64,000 nt of DNA from Pseudomonas frederiksbergensis (GTDB lineage: Bacteria; Pseudomonadota; Gammaproteobacteria; Pseudomonadales; Pseudomonadaceae), in NCBI RefSeq assembly GCF_035751725.1, contig NZ_CP142104.1, positions 5,084,001 through 5,148,000 of the forward strand. The letters are read 5' to 3'. The number at the start of each line of letters is the position of its first letter. Positions within the stretch are counted from its first letter, which is position 1. Shown here in pieces: positions 50,596 to 60,383 of this stretch. A program made the translations under genes and the position numbers. The notes under the pieces were generated by a model, which made no database searches, had not been told where the DNA came from, and saw nothing but the letters and a program-made list of their open reading frames with translations.

Positions 50596-52980
50596 CTAAA
50601 TATCGGCGCTTTCACCCTGTTTTGGACAAAGCACGCGTCGCTGCAGAATCGCCTGGAGCACTTCGAATTTCACCGGTTTGCTCAAATAATCGACCAAGGC
50701 CCCGGAGGGGCAACGCTCCTGCTCGATGTTCGGGCTGACCACCAGCAGGGGCAAATCCTCGCAACCGGACAGCGCGCGGATCTGGCAGCAGAGTGAAACC
50801 CCGTCCGGCGGCGCCGACTGGCAATCGAGGAGCACCGCGTCAAAACTGTCGCCCTGTAGCAGGTCCAGGGCCGCTCGACTGTTGTCGGCGGTGCGCACCC
50901 GATAGCCCAGTTTCAGCAGCATGCCGCGCATGACCAACTGATCGACGGTGTTGTCGTCCGCCAGCAGCACCGTGCAATCCTGGGGCTGGCGCGGATCCCG
51001 GCGTCCGCTGAAGGAAAATGGCGTCGAGATGGCCATTGGCAACGCGATGTCGAATTCCACGTCGAGCTGGAAACGGCTGCCGCGCCTCGGCTCGGAAATA
51101 TGGGTCAGGCGCCCGCCGAGCAGTTCGACCAACTGGCGACAGATCGCCAAGCCCACGCCAAGGCCGCCGTATTCGCGCGTCATCGAGCCATCGAGCTGGA
51201 AGAAGCGCTGGTACAACGTCGCCTCGCCCAGATCGGTGAAACCGATGCCGGTATCGATCACGGCGAATGACAGCACCAGACGATCCAGCTCCGACGGCCG
51301 CCCGCTGACCCGCAGCGCAACGCCACCCGAGCGGGTGAACTTGATGGCGTTGTCCAATAGGCATTCCAGGCACTGGGCCAGTTTACCGCTATCACCGACC
51401 AATCGATCCGCCAGGCCGGGGCCAATGTCGACCTTGAAATCCAGGCCCTTGGCAACCGCGTTGGCACCGAACTGCACCTGCAAGGCGTCAATCACACCGC
51501 GCAGGCTGAACGGCGCCGGGTAGACCTTGAGCTTGCCGGCCTGCAACTCGGTGAGCGTGAGCATACCGTTGACCATGCGCATCATGTCCCGCGCCGAACC
51601 GGCCGCCGTCTGTTGATACTGGGTGAGTTCCGCGTCCATCTCGACGGTTTCCATCAACTCCAGAGAGCCAATCACACCGTTCATTGGCGTGCGCAACTCG
51701 TGGGTCAGGGTGGCGAGGAATTCATCCTTGAGTTTGTTGCCCTGGGCCAATTGCTGGTTGAGCACTTCGAGTTTCTGGCCGGCGTCGAACAGCGTCTGGG
51801 CTTGCTGCTCGCGCATCGCGTTGATGCGATCCGCCAGGGCGAGGGACAACAGCGCCACTTCGATGGCTGAGCCGATCTGGCTGGCGTACATGGTCAGGAA
51901 AATGTTCGGCAGGTAACCCAACACCATCATCGTGTTGACGATGCCTCCCAGCAGGAACGCCGACCAGGCAATGATGAAATAACGCGCGACCCGCAGGCCA
52001 CGCCACCAGGCGAACAGCCCGGCGCCAAAGATCACCACGGTAAACACCAGGGCCAACGCTGTCGCCAGGCGTAGCGCCAGGGCATAGCTGGTCATCAGCG
52101 ACAGCCCCACCACCACGGCGCTGTAGGCAATCAGCACAAGCAATACTCGATCGACCCAACGACTGTATTGCGCGGTTTGCAGGAAGCTGCGGGCGAACTG
52201 GCTGCCGAACAGCCCCGCGCAGCCGATGAAGAATGGCGTCGCAGCGTTGGCCCACCACGGATTGTCCGGCCAGAAATACTCCACCGCGGCGCCGTTGACC
52301 GACAACTGATACAGGCCGAACGAGGCGATATAGAAGATGTAATACAGGTAGCTGGTGTCGCGCACGCTCAAGTAAATGAACAGGTTATAGACCAGCATCC
52401 CCAGCAACACGCCATAAATGGTTCCCAACACATACAGGCGCACCGGCTGCTGCTCCAAGTACGCGGTGCTCGACCACAGCGTCAACGGCGCCTGGATCGA
52501 GCCCTGGCTCTGCAGCCGCAGATACACGACCTGGCGTTGTCCCGGTTGGAAATCCAGGCTGAACAGGTAATTGTTCTGGCGAACCTCGCGGCTGGCAAAC
52601 GGCAGTGCATCGCCCGTCTGGCGAACCAGGCGATACGCCCCGCTGCCGTCGGCCAAGTACAAGTCCAAGTGATCCAGCGGCGGATACGCCAGTTCCAGCA
52701 ACCAGGTTCGCTGGGCGTCGGGATTGGCCGGACGATAATGCAGATCCACTTTCAACCAGAATGCCGACCGTGAGTAACCGGCATTGAGCGTGGCTTTGTC
52801 ATGGGGTTTGAAACGACCGGCCGCGGCCTGGGCCAGGACTTCATCGATGGAGGCCGTGCCGCTGGCATCCTCAAAGACCTGCAATGCATGGCCCAAAGGC
52901 AGGTTTTGGGTAGAGTCATCAAATTCGAGCGCACTTGCCAAGGGGGACAAGCACAGCAGCAACATCAGCAAATAGCGCAT
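50596..52980 (-). CDS. ladS: hybrid sensor histidine kinase LadS
   Basis: A 794-residue hybrid kinase: signal peptide, periplasmic 7TMR-DISMED2 sensor (residues about 20-165), seven-helix 7TMR-DISM domain (about 175-385), HisKA with His427 in LTHELRTPMNG, a HATPase with DNAIKF and GLGVGLAICR, and a C-terminal receiver with Asp719. The layout and the position before thiDE-hemL are those of P. aeruginosa LadS. LadS feeds phosphate to GacS/GacA and promotes biofilm over acute virulence; it answers calcium there. Divergent from thiD. Confidence 0.93.
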   Translation of the reverse strand: MRYLLMLLLCLSPLASALEFDDSTQNLPLGHALQVFEDASGTASIDEVLAQAAAGRFKPHDKATLNAGYSRSAFWLKVDLHYRPANPDAQRTWLLELAYPPLDHLDLYLADGSGAYRLVRQTGDALPFASREVRQNNYLFSLDFQPGQRQVVYLRLQSQGSIQAPLTLWSSTAYLEQQPVRLYVLGTIYGVLLGMLVYNLFIYLSVRDTSYLYYIFYIASFGLYQLSVNGAAVEYFWPDNPWWANAATPFFIGCAGLFGSQFARSFLQTAQYSRWVDRVLLVLIAYSAVVVGLSLMTSYALALRLATALALVFTVVIFGAGLFAWWRGLRVARYFIIAWSAFLLGGIVNTMMVLGYLPNIFLTMYASQIGSAIEVALLSLALADRINAMREQQAQTLFDAGQKLEVLNQQLAQGNKLKDEFLATLTHELRTPMNGVIGSLELMETVEMDAELTQYQQTAAGSARDMMRMVNGMLTLTELQAGKLKVYPAPFSLRGVIDALQVQFGANAVAKGLDFKVDIGPGLADRLVGDSGKLAQCLECLLDNAIKFTRSGGVALRVSGRPSELDRLVLSFAVIDTGIGFTDLGEATLYQRFFQLDGSMTREYGGLGVGLAICRQLVELLGGRLTHISEPRRGSRFQLDVEFDIALPMAISTPFSFSGRRDPRQPQDCTVLLADDNTVDQLVMRGMLLKLGYRVRTADNSRAALDLLQGDSFDAVLLDCQSAPPDGVSLCCQIRALSGCEDLPLLVVSPNIEQERCPSGALVDYLSKPVKFEVLQAILQRRVLCPKQGESADI

Positions 52981-53279
52981 TTAAGCCCCAGCGTGGCCTG
53001 TCCGGTTGAGTCAGGAAGCCCCCCATTCCCTGAGTAGACGTAAAACCGGCATTACCTGTTATTGGTTGGATCCATCAGTAGCATAGCCGTTGATGGCCAA
53101 TTTGCACCACGGAAATTTTTCCGACAAAAGGCTCTAGGACGGGCGTCTCAGCGCCAAGCATTGAGATAGAGCTGTTGCTTTGGTCAAGTTGCCAACCGGC
53201 GGACCACAAAAATAATCGCCAGCAAATCCCTCTGCGCCCGATCACCGATAAAAGAGGTTTGGTGATAAGCTCGCGCACC

Positions 53280-54077
53280 ATGAATATCTACAGCTCTCGC
53301 CCCGTTGTCCTCTGTCTCTCCGGCCACGACCCAAGTGGTGGCGCCGGCTTGCAGGCAGATATCGAAGCCCTGCTCGCCCAGGGATGTCACGCCGCCCCGG
53401 CCGTTACCGCGCTAACCGTGCAAGACACGGTCAACGTCAGCGATTTCCGGGTGCTCGATCGCGAGTGGGTGCTGGCGCAAGCCAATGCCGTGCTCAACGA
53501 TTCGCCCGTCGCGGCGGTCAAGCTAGGGATGCTCGGCTCATTGGAAATGGTCGACACGGTGGTCGAGTTGCTCCAGGCGCACCCACAGCTGCCGATGGTC
53601 TGCGACCCAGTGTTGCGTGCCGGCGGCGGCGGACGGCTGGGCAAGGATGAAGTTGGCTACGCCATGCGCGAACGCCTGCTGCCCTTGGCTATCATCGCCA
53701 CGCCTAACCTGCCCGAAGCGCGCATCCTCGCCGAGTTGCCCGAAGGCAGCGCCGATGAATGCGCAGAAAAATTGCTGCCCTTCGTCAAGCACCTGCTGAT
53801 CACCGGCGGCCACGGCGACGAGCATGAAGTCCATAATCGCCTGTACAGCCGCGACGGACACCGCGAGACGTTCACCTGCCAGCGCTTGCCCGGCAGCTAT
53901 CACGGCTCCGGCTGCACCCTCGCCAGCGCCATCGCCGGCCGGCTGGCCCAGGGCGAACAGCTCGCCAGCGCGGTCAAGACAGCGCTGGACTATACCTGGC
54001 GCACCCTGCGCGATGCCGAACAACTGGGCAAAGGCCAGTTCGTACCGCGTCGCCTGCCGCTGGATTTCTGCTCGTAG
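53280..54077 (+). CDS. thiD: hydroxymethylpyrimidine (phosphate) kinase ThiD
   Basis: A 265-residue ribokinase-family kinase that phosphorylates HMP and HMP-P in thiamine synthesis. Motifs: SGHDPSGGAGLQADIEA, VKLGMLGS, VCDPVLRAGGGGRL, and the catalytic loop SYHGSGCTLASAIAG. ATG at 53280 gives the family N-terminus. The upstream 299 bp hold no recognisable TPP riboswitch. First gene of thiD-thiE-hemL. Confidence 0.95.
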   Translation: MNIYSSRPVVLCLSGHDPSGGAGLQADIEALLAQGCHAAPAVTALTVQDTVNVSDFRVLDREWVLAQANAVLNDSPVAAVKLGMLGSLEMVDTVVELLQAHPQLPMVCDPVLRAGGGGRLGKDEVGYAMRERLLPLAIIATPNLPEARILAELPEGSADECAEKLLPFVKHLLITGGHGDEHEVHNRLYSRDGHRETFTCQRLPGSYHGSGCTLASAIAGRLAQGEQLASAVKTALDYTWRTLRDAEQLGKGQFVPRRLPLDFCS

Positions 54078-54092
54078 CACAGGAGCTGTGGA

Positions 54093-54719
54093 ATGAAATT
54101 ACGTGGCCTTTATGCCGTGACCGACAGCCAACTGCTGGCCGGCAAGTTCCTCGCGTATGTCGAAGCCGCACTGGAAGGTGGCGTGACCCTGCTGCAGTAC
54201 CGCGATAAAAGCAGCGACGAGGCCCGGCGCCTGCGCGAAGCCGAAGCACTGCGCAACTTGTGCGAGCGCTACAAGACCCAACTGATCATCAACGACGACG
54301 CCGAATTGGCCGCGCGCCTTGGCGTCGGTGTCCACCTCGGCCAGACCGATGGCCCGCTGGCGCCGGTGCGGGCGTTGCTGGGCCACAAGGCAATCGTCGG
54401 CTCCACTTGCCACGCCAGCCTGGAGCTGGCCGAACAGGCCGTCAACGAAGGCGCCAGCTACGTCGCGTTCGGGCGCTTTTTCAACTCCAGCACCAAGCCC
54501 GGGGCGCCCAGCGCAAACCTTGAACTGCTCGAACAGGCCCGCATCAAACTGCATGTACCGATTTGCGCCATCGGCGGCATCACCCTGGAAAATGCCGCCC
54601 CGCTGGTGGCCCACGGGGTCGACCTGCTTGCGGTGGTCCACGGCCTGTTCGGCGCCGACAGCACCGCTGACGTGACGCGCCGCGCCCGCGCCTTCAACGA
54701 CCTGCTGCACATCAAATAG
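54093..54719 (+). CDS. thiE: thiamine phosphate synthase ThiE
   Basis: A 208-residue TIM barrel joining HMP-PP and thiazole phosphate into thiamine phosphate. Motifs: [36 protein letters not shown] in overlapping parts, [15 protein letters not shown], and [16 protein letters not shown] precedes the ATG, 15 bp after thiD. Confidence 0.96.
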   Translation: MKLRGLYAVTDSQLLAGKFLAYVEAALEGGVTLLQYRDKSSDEARRLREAEALRNLCERYKTQLIINDDAELAARLGVGVHLGQTDGPLAPVRALLGHKAIVGSTCHASLELAEQAVNEGASYVAFGRFFNSSTKPGAPSANLELLEQARIKLHVPICAIGGITLENAAPLVAHGVDLLAVVHGLFGADSTADVTRRARAFNDLLHIK

Positions 54720-54746
54720 TCATTTTCCGTTTTCGAGAGCCCTGCC

Positions 54747-56030
54747 ATGTCCCGTTCCGAAACCCTGTTTGCCAACGCCCAGAAACACATCCCCGGCGGC
54801 GTGAACTCGCCCGTTCGTGCGTTCAAGAGCGTCGGCGGCACCCCGTTGTTCTTCAAGCATGCCGAAGGCGCCTACGTCACCGACGAAGACGACAAGCGCT
54901 ACGTTGACTACGTGGGCTCGTGGGGCCCGATGATCCTGGGCCACAGCCATCCGGACGTGCTGGATGCCGTGCGCAAGCAGTTGGAACACGGCCTGTCCTA
55001 CGGCGCCCCGACCGCGATGGAAACCGAGATGGCGGACCTTGTCTGCTCCATCGTGCCGTCGATGGAAATGGTGCGCATGGTCAGCTCCGGCACCGAAGCG
55101 ACCATGAGTGCGATCCGCCTGGCCCGCGGCTACACCGGCCGCGACAGCATCATCAAGTTCGAAGGCTGCTACCACGGCCATTCCGACAGCCTGCTGGTCA
55201 AGGCCGGTTCCGGCGCGTTGACCCAAGGCGTGCCAAGCTCCGCGGGCGTGCCGGCGGCGTTCGCCAAACACACGCTGACATTGCCGTTCAACGATCTTGA
55301 AGAAGTCGAGAAGATGCTCGGCGAAGTCGGCCAGGAAGTGGCGTGCATCATCGTCGAGCCGGTGGCCGGCAACATGAACTGCGTGCCGCCGGCGCCGGGT
55401 TTCCTCGAAGGCCTGCGCAGCCTGTGCGACCAGCATGGCGTGGTGTTGATTTTCGACGAAGTGATGACCGGCTTCCGCGTCGCCCTCGGCGGCGCCCAGG
55501 CCCATTACGGCGTGACGCCGGATTTGAGCACCTTCGGCAAGATCATCGGCGGCGGCATGCCGGTCGGCTGCTTCGGCGGCAAGCGCGCGATCATGGAATG
55601 CATTGCGCCACTGGGCCCGGTCTACCAGGCCGGCACGCTGTCGGGCAACCCGTTGGCGATGGCCGCCGGCCTGACCACCCTGCGCCTGATCAGCCGCCCG
55701 GGCTTCCACGCCGAACTGACCGACTTCACCACGCGCCTGCTCGATGGCTTGCAAGTGCGTGCCGATGCGGCAGGCATTCCGTTCGTCACCACCCAGGCCG
55801 GCGGCATGTTCGGCCTGTACTTCAGCGGTGCCGATGACATCGTGACCTTCGACGACGTGATGGCCAGCGACGCCGACCGCTTCAAGCGCTTCTTCCACTT
55901 GATGCTCGAAGGCGGCGTCTACCTGGCACCAAGCGCGTTCGAAGCCGGCTTCACTTCCATTGCCCATGGAGAGGCGGAACTGAAGATCACCCTCGACGCA
56001 GCTGAACGCGCCTTCGCGGCGCTGAAATAA
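54747..56030 (+). CDS. hemL: glutamate-1-semialdehyde 2,1-aminomutase HemL
   Basis: A 427-residue PLP enzyme forming 5-aminolevulinate for tetrapyrroles. N-terminal [21 protein letters not shown], the PLP aspartate in [18 protein letters not shown], the Schiff-base lysine in [13 protein letters not shown], and [16 protein letters not shown] are diagnostic. Adjacent to thiDE, as throughout Pseudomonas. A hairpin follows its stop. Confidence 0.97.
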   Translation: MSRSETLFANAQKHIPGGVNSPVRAFKSVGGTPLFFKHAEGAYVTDEDDKRYVDYVGSWGPMILGHSHPDVLDAVRKQLEHGLSYGAPTAMETEMADLVCSIVPSMEMVRMVSSGTEATMSAIRLARGYTGRDSIIKFEGCYHGHSDSLLVKAGSGALTQGVPSSAGVPAAFAKHTLTLPFNDLEEVEKMLGEVGQEVACIIVEPVAGNMNCVPPAPGFLEGLRSLCDQHGVVLIFDEVMTGFRVALGGAQAHYGVTPDLSTFGKIIGGGMPVGCFGGKRAIMECIAPLGPVYQAGTLSGNPLAMAAGLTTLRLISRPGFHAELTDFTTRLLDGLQVRADAAGIPFVTTQAGGMFGLYFSGADDIVTFDDVMASDADRFKRFFHLMLEGGVYLAPSAFEAGFTSIAHGEAELKITLDAAERAFAALK

Positions 56031-56040
56031 GCCTGTGGAT

Positions 56041-56070
56041 AACTGACGTTGGCTGACACCAGCGTCAGTT
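56041..56070 (+). terminator. possible terminator hairpin after hemL
   Basis: AACTGACG (56041-56048) pairs with CGTCAGTT (56063-56070), with partial pairing inside. The tail is only TTATTGG, so termination would be weak. Confidence 0.45.
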
Positions 56071-56248
56071 ATTGGCCATGGCCTACCCTGCCTTTTCTTA
56101 CAGATCTGCCCAACAAACCGTCGCTGCGGTTCCTTTGCAGTAGAAAAACGAGTAAAGACTTTGTAAGGATGGCCCCGCTTATTTCATAATGCGCGCTTAT
56201 TGGATCCCCCGGAGGATCCACGCGCCCCTCAGAGGTAAGTCGATTCCC

Positions 56249-56803
56249 ATGAACCGCACCGGCCGCACCCTTGCCTTGGGCTGCCTGTTGCTCCTTCAGC
56301 CCCTGCTCGTTCATGCACAGGCAGGCGGTAACTCGTTGTTGATCCCGGCGATGGGCCGTTGCACCCTCAACACCCAGCCACAAGATCTCGCACCGGCACT
56401 CGACGCCTGTCAAAAAGCGGCCGACGCGGGCGACGCGCAAGCGCAATACGAGTTGGGCGAGTTCTACTACGACGGCAAGGCGGCGCCCCGCGACCTCAAG
56501 CAAGCCCTCAACTACTTCGAAAAAGCCTCGCTGCAAGGCCATGCCCAGGCGCAATTCAAGCTCGGCGGCATGTTCTTCCATGGTGAAGGTGTACCGGCCA
56601 ACAATGTCCAGGCCTACATCGTGTTGAAGATGGCGGCGGTCAATGGTGCCGAAGAAGCCCTGGACACCGCCGACGAGGTCGCCGAGCAGATGCCCCGGGA
56701 TGAGTTGGAAGTGGCCACCCAGGTGCTGGGGCAGATCTTTCGCAAGTACCTGATGGAATTGCAGAACGCCGACGGGCGTACGCCCTTCTCGCCGCTGCCC
56801 TGA
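56249..56803 (+). CDS. exported Sel1/TPR-repeat protein
   Basis: A 184-residue protein with a signal peptide (ends VHAQAGG). Two Sel1-like repeats follow: AGDAQAQYELGEFYYDGKAAPRDLKQALNYFEKAS and QGHAQAQFKLGGMFFHGEGVPANNVQAYIV in overlapping parts. Such repeats hold protein partners together. The syntenic P. aeruginosa gene is uncharacterised to my knowledge. The start at 56249 gives the signal peptide; the frame is open from 56189. Confidence 0.85.
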   Translation: MNRTGRTLALGCLLLLQPLLVHAQAGGNSLLIPAMGRCTLNTQPQDLAPALDACQKAADAGDAQAQYELGEFYYDGKAAPRDLKQALNYFEKASLQGHAQAQFKLGGMFFHGEGVPANNVQAYIVLKMAAVNGAEEALDTADEVAEQMPRDELEVATQVLGQIFRKYLMELQNADGRTPFSPLP

Positions 56804-56814
56804 ATTCACTGCGG

Positions 56815-56852
56815 CCCCTGTGGCGAGGAAGCTTGCTCCCTCGCCACAGGGG
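56815..56852. repeat. REP-type hairpin between convergent genes
   Basis: CCCCTGTGGCGAGG pairs perfectly over 14 bp with CCTCGCCACAGGGG. It lies 11 bp after the Sel1 gene stop and 23 bp from the DUF1820 stop, and may serve as a bidirectional terminator. Confidence 0.75.
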
Positions 56853-56875
56853 CTGCGCTCAACTTATCGACAGGT

Positions 56876-57205
56876 TTACTTCTCGGGCATCGGCATCGGA
56901 AACGGCATCACATTGCCGACCGCGCCGCGGGCTTCGCTGATTTTCGGCGTGCCCAGGCGCTCGACTTCATCGATGCGCACAATCGAATGCATCGGCACGA
57001 AGCTGCGCACCACGCCTTCGAACTGCGCCTTGAGCTTTTCTTCGCTCGGGTCGACGACCACTTGCGTGCGCTCGCCAAAGACGAATTCTTCCACTTCCAG
57101 GAAACCCCACAGATCACTCTGATAGATCTGCTTGGCGTACATTTCGAACACCTGGCCCTGGTTGAGGAAAATCACCTTGTAGATTGGAGCTTCACGTTTG
57201 GTCAT
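56876..57205 (-). CDS. DUF1820 family protein
   Basis: A 109-residue protein beginning MTKREAPIYKVIFLNQGQVFE, with VVDPSEEKLKAQFEGV and a proline/methionine-rich tail MPFPMPMPEK. It matches DUF1820, a small gammaproteobacterial family of unknown function that sits beside miaB in Pseudomonas. No catalytic motif is apparent. Divergent from miaB. Confidence 0.85.
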   Translation of the reverse strand: MTKREAPIYKVIFLNQGQVFEMYAKQIYQSDLWGFLEVEEFVFGERTQVVVDPSEEKLKAQFEGVVRSFVPMHSIVRIDEVERLGTPKISEARGAVGNVMPFPMPMPEK

Positions 57206-57298
57206 GGCTGGCGAAACACATCGGCGGGTAAAAATGAGGGCGCGAACTATAGCATAGCCACTGCTCGCACAGCGGTAGGAACTGGGGGACTTGTTGCC

Positions 57299-57304
57299 TA
57301 TAAT
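57299..57304 (+). promoter_or_regulatory. candidate -10 element of miaB
   Basis: A perfect TATAAT lies 34 bases before the miaB ATG. No convincing -35 is seen at 17 bp, so the promoter may depend on an extended -10 or an activator. Confidence 0.4.
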
Positions 57305-57338
57305 GCGCGGTTCTTTGAATCACGTGATGACCCCGTCC

Positions 57339-58667
57339 ATGGCCAAGAAGCTTTATATCGAAACCCACGGTTGCCAGATGAACGAGTACGACAGCTCGCG
57401 CATGGTCGATCTGCTGGGCGAACACCAGGCCCTGGAAGTTACCGCCCGCGCCGAAGACGCGGACGTGATCCTGCTCAACACCTGCTCGATCCGCGAGCGC
57501 GCCCAGGACCGGGTGTATTCCCAGCTCGGCCGCTGGCGTGAACTGAAGCTCGCCAACCCGGAGATGGTCATCGCGGTCGGCGGCTGCGTCGCCAGCCAGG
57601 AAGGCGCCGCCATCCGTGATCGTGCGCCCTACGTGGACGTTGTCTTCGGCCCGCAAACCCTGCACCGCCTGCTCGAGATGATCGACGCCGCGCGCGTGAC
57701 CAAGTTGCCGCAAGTCGACGTTTCGTTCCCTGAAATCGAAAAGTTCGACCACCTGCCCGAGCCGCGCATCGACGGCCCCAGCGCCTATGTGTCGGTGATG
57801 GAAGGCTGCAGCAAGTACTGCACCTTCTGCGTGGTGCCCTATACCCGCGGCGAAGAAGTCAGCCGGCCGTTCGATGATGTGATCGCCGAGATCATCCACC
57901 TGGCGGAAAACGGCGTGCGTGAAGTGACCCTGCTGGGGCAGAACGTCAACGGCTATCGCGGCCTGACCCATGATGGGCGCCTGGCGGACCTCGCCGAGCT
58001 GATCCGCGTGGTGGCGGCGGTGGATGGCATCGACCGCATCCGCTATACCACGTCTCATCCGCTGGAGTTCTCCGACAGCCTGATCCAGGCCCACGCCGAA
58101 GTCCCCGAGCTGGTCAAGCACCTGCACCTGCCAGTGCAATCGGGTTCCGACCGGATCCTTGCGGCCATGAAGCGCAACCACACGGCATTGGAGTACAAAT
58201 CCAAGCTGCGCAAGTTGCGCGCGGCAGTGCCTGGGATCTGCATCAGCTCGGACTTCATCGTCGGTTTCCCCGGCGAAACAGAGAAAGACTTCCAGCAGAC
58301 CATGAAGCTGATCGAAGACGTGGGCTTCGATTTTTCCTATTCCTTCGTCTACAGCCAACGCCCCGGCACGCCGGCAGCCGATCTCGCGGACGAGACCCCG
58401 GAAGAAGTCAAAAAGGAACGACTCAACGCCTTGCAGCATCGTCTGAACCAGCAAGGTTTCGAGATCAGCCGACAAATGGTCGGCTCCGTCCAGCGGATCC
58501 TGGTGACTGACTATTCGAAAAAAGACCCGGGCGAACTGCAGGGCCGCACGGAAAACAACCGCATCGTCAACTTCCGCTGCGACACCCCGGCCCTGATCGG
58601 CCAGTTCGCCGACGTGCACATCGACGCCGCGCAGCCGCACTCCCTGCGGGGTTCGCTGGTCCAGTAA
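57339..58667 (+). CDS. miaB: tRNA-2-methylthio-N6-dimethylallyladenosine synthase MiaB
   Basis: A 442-residue radical-SAM methylthiotransferase acting on A37 of tRNA. The N-terminal UPF0004 domain begins [20 protein letters not shown], the radical-SAM cluster motif is [15 protein letters not shown], and a C-terminal TRAM domain ends the protein. The ATG at 57339 fits the family; an in-frame start at 57327 would add four residues. Confidence 0.96.
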   Translation: MAKKLYIETHGCQMNEYDSSRMVDLLGEHQALEVTARAEDADVILLNTCSIRERAQDRVYSQLGRWRELKLANPEMVIAVGGCVASQEGAAIRDRAPYVDVVFGPQTLHRLLEMIDAARVTKLPQVDVSFPEIEKFDHLPEPRIDGPSAYVSVMEGCSKYCTFCVVPYTRGEEVSRPFDDVIAEIIHLAENGVREVTLLGQNVNGYRGLTHDGRLADLAELIRVVAAVDGIDRIRYTTSHPLEFSDSLIQAHAEVPELVKHLHLPVQSGSDRILAAMKRNHTALEYKSKLRKLRAAVPGICISSDFIVGFPGETEKDFQQTMKLIEDVGFDFSYSFVYSQRPGTPAADLADETPEEVKKERLNALQHRLNQQGFEISRQMVGSVQRILVTDYSKKDPGELQGRTENNRIVNFRCDTPALIGQFADVHIDAAQPHSLRGSLVQ

Positions 58668-58679
58668 CAACACAATCCC

Positions 58680-58769
58680 CTGCGGGCGGGCTTGCTCGCG
58701 AAGGCGGTATCACAGCCAATATCCATGTTGGATGTGTGGCCCCCATCGCGAGCAAGCGCGCCCCCACAG
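58680..58769. repeat. REP doublet of a second sequence class
   Basis: Left arm 58680-58704 (CTGCGGGCGGGCTTGCTCGCGAAGG) is mirrored by 58743-58769, whose complement shares GCTTGCTCGCGA and the flanking CTG-GGG. The two arms differ by three bases and a 2-base gap. This CTTGCTCGCGA class differs from the CTTGCTCCCGC class elsewhere in the window. Confidence 0.75.
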
Positions 58770-58882
58770 TGAATCGTGCCAAGCCCTGTGATCAGATTCG
58801 CCTGCTTAAGACCTTTCGCACCCAGCCTACTGGCGTTATCCTTGATTTCATCTTAATTGCCCCTGGGCGGCTAAAAACGACC

Positions 58883-59893
58883 TTGAACGCACCCATCGAA
58901 CCACATCGTTTCATTCTCGAGCCCTTTGAGGCTCGCCGCTTCGCCAATCTGTGCGGGCAATTCGACGAGCACCTGCGCTTGATCGAACAGCGCCTGGCCA
59001 TCGAGATCCGCAACCGCGGAAACCAGTTCGAACTGATCGGCGACCCCAAGCACACCACCTCCGCGGAAAACCTGCTGCGCCGTCTCTATCGGGAAACCAA
59101 GGCGAGCGAGCTGTCTCCGGACATGGTCCACCTGTTCCTGCAGGAATCGGCGGTCGAAGAGCTCGACAACCACGCCCCAGCGGAACCTGCCGTGGCCCTG
59201 CGCACGAAAAAAGGCATGATTCGCCCTCGCGGCTTGAATCAGCAGCGCTACGTGAAGGAAATCCTCGGCAACGACATCAACTTCGGCATCGGCCCGGCCG
59301 GTACCGGCAAGACCTACCTGGCCGTGGCTTGCGCCGTCGATGCGCTGGAGCGTGAACAGGTTCGCCGCATCCTGCTGGTGCGCCCCGCCGTCGAAGCCGG
59401 TGAAAAACTCGGCTTCCTGCCCGGCGACCTGACCCAGAAGATCGACCCATACCTGCGCCCGCTCTACGACGCGCTGTATGAAATGCTCGGCTTCGAATAC
59501 GTCGCCAAGCTGATCGAGCGCCAGGTCATCGAAGTCGCGCCGCTGGCCTACATGCGCGGCCGGACCCTGAACAACAGCTTCATCATCCTCGACGAAAGCC
59601 AGAACACCACCGTCGAGCAGATGAAGATGTTCCTGACCCGGATCGGCTTCGGCTCCACCGCTGTCATCACCGGGGACATCACCCAGGTCGACCTGCCCCG
59701 AGGCACCAAGTCCGGGCTCAACCATGTAATCCAGGTCCTCAAGGACGTGCCAGGCATCAGTTTCACGCACTTCATGCCCAAGGACGTCGTGCGCCATCCA
59801 TTGGTGCAGCGCATTGTCGAAGCCTACGAGCGTTTCGAGCAGCGCGCCGATGAAAATTCGGCCGAAAGCAAAGGCAATCGCCACAATGCTTGA
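58883..59893 (+). CDS. ybeZ: PhoH-like ATPase (YbeZ), TTG start
   Basis: A 336-residue PhoH-family ATPase. Walker [28 protein letters not shown], and Walker [17 protein letters not shown]. YbeZ partners YbeY in rRNA processing and ribosome quality control. No ATG or GTG fits the family start; TTG at 58883 gives (M)[14 protein letters not shown], the N-terminus I recall for Pseudomonas. The open frame continues upstream through the REP doublet and is not coding there. Overlaps ybeY by eight bases. Confidence 0.92.
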   Translation: MNAPIEPHRFILEPFEARRFANLCGQFDEHLRLIEQRLAIEIRNRGNQFELIGDPKHTTSAENLLRRLYRETKASELSPDMVHLFLQESAVEELDNHAPAEPAVALRTKKGMIRPRGLNQQRYVKEILGNDINFGIGPAGTGKTYLAVACAVDALEREQVRRILLVRPAVEAGEKLGFLPGDLTQKIDPYLRPLYDALYEMLGFEYVAKLIERQVIEVAPLAYMRGRTLNNSFIILDESQNTTVEQMKMFLTRIGFGSTAVITGDITQVDLPRGTKSGLNHVIQVLKDVPGISFTHFMPKDVVRHPLVQRIVEAYERFEQRADENSAESKGNRHNA

Positions 59894-60344
59894 ACTCGAC
59901 TTGCAAGTGGCCTGCGAACACCCCGCCCCCAGCGAAGCGCAGTTCCGCCAATGGTGCGAACTGGCCCTGCGCCAGCGCAGCGCCGACTCGGAGCTGACGA
60001 TCCGCCTGGTGGACGAAGCCGAAGGCCGGGAGCTGAACCACACCTGGCGGCAGAAGGACTACGCCACCAACGTGTTGTCCTTTCCCGCCGACGTACCCGA
60101 TGAACTGCTCGACATACCGCTGCTGGGCGACCTGGTGATCTGCGTCCCGGTGGTGGAGCGCGAAGCGGCGGAACAAGACAAGGCCCCCGAGGCCCACTGG
60201 GCCCATCTGGTGATTCACGGCTGCTTGCATCTGCTGGGTTACGACCATATAGAAGATGACGAAGCCGAAGAGATGGAAGCACTGGAACGAACGTTGCTTG
60301 CCGAGCTGGGTCATCCCGACCCGTATGCCGGCGACGAACACTGA
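59886..60344 (+). CDS. ybeY: rRNA maturation endoribonuclease YbeY
   Basis: A 152-residue metal-dependent RNase for 16S rRNA 3'-end maturation and ribosome quality control. It has the zinc motif [11 protein letters not shown] (three histidines) and [17 protein letters not shown] at 59886 lies inside the end of ybeZ; a longer frame from 59814 overlaps more and is not family-like. Confidence 0.95.
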   Translation: MLELDLQVACEHPAPSEAQFRQWCELALRQRSADSELTIRLVDEAEGRELNHTWRQKDYATNVLSFPADVPDELLDIPLLGDLVICVPVVEREAAEQDKAPEAHWAHLVIHGCLHLLGYDHIEDDEAEEMEALERTLLAELGHPDPYAGDEH

Positions 60345-60383
60345 TACATCAACTGTAACGACAAAGGATTCAGAGTAATCGCT

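Noticed and set aside
52981..53279. Possible thiamine (TPP) riboswitch before thiD
   Set aside because: No CUGAGA...-like THI-box pair could be found by eye in this interval, and in Pseudomonas the element belongs to thiC.
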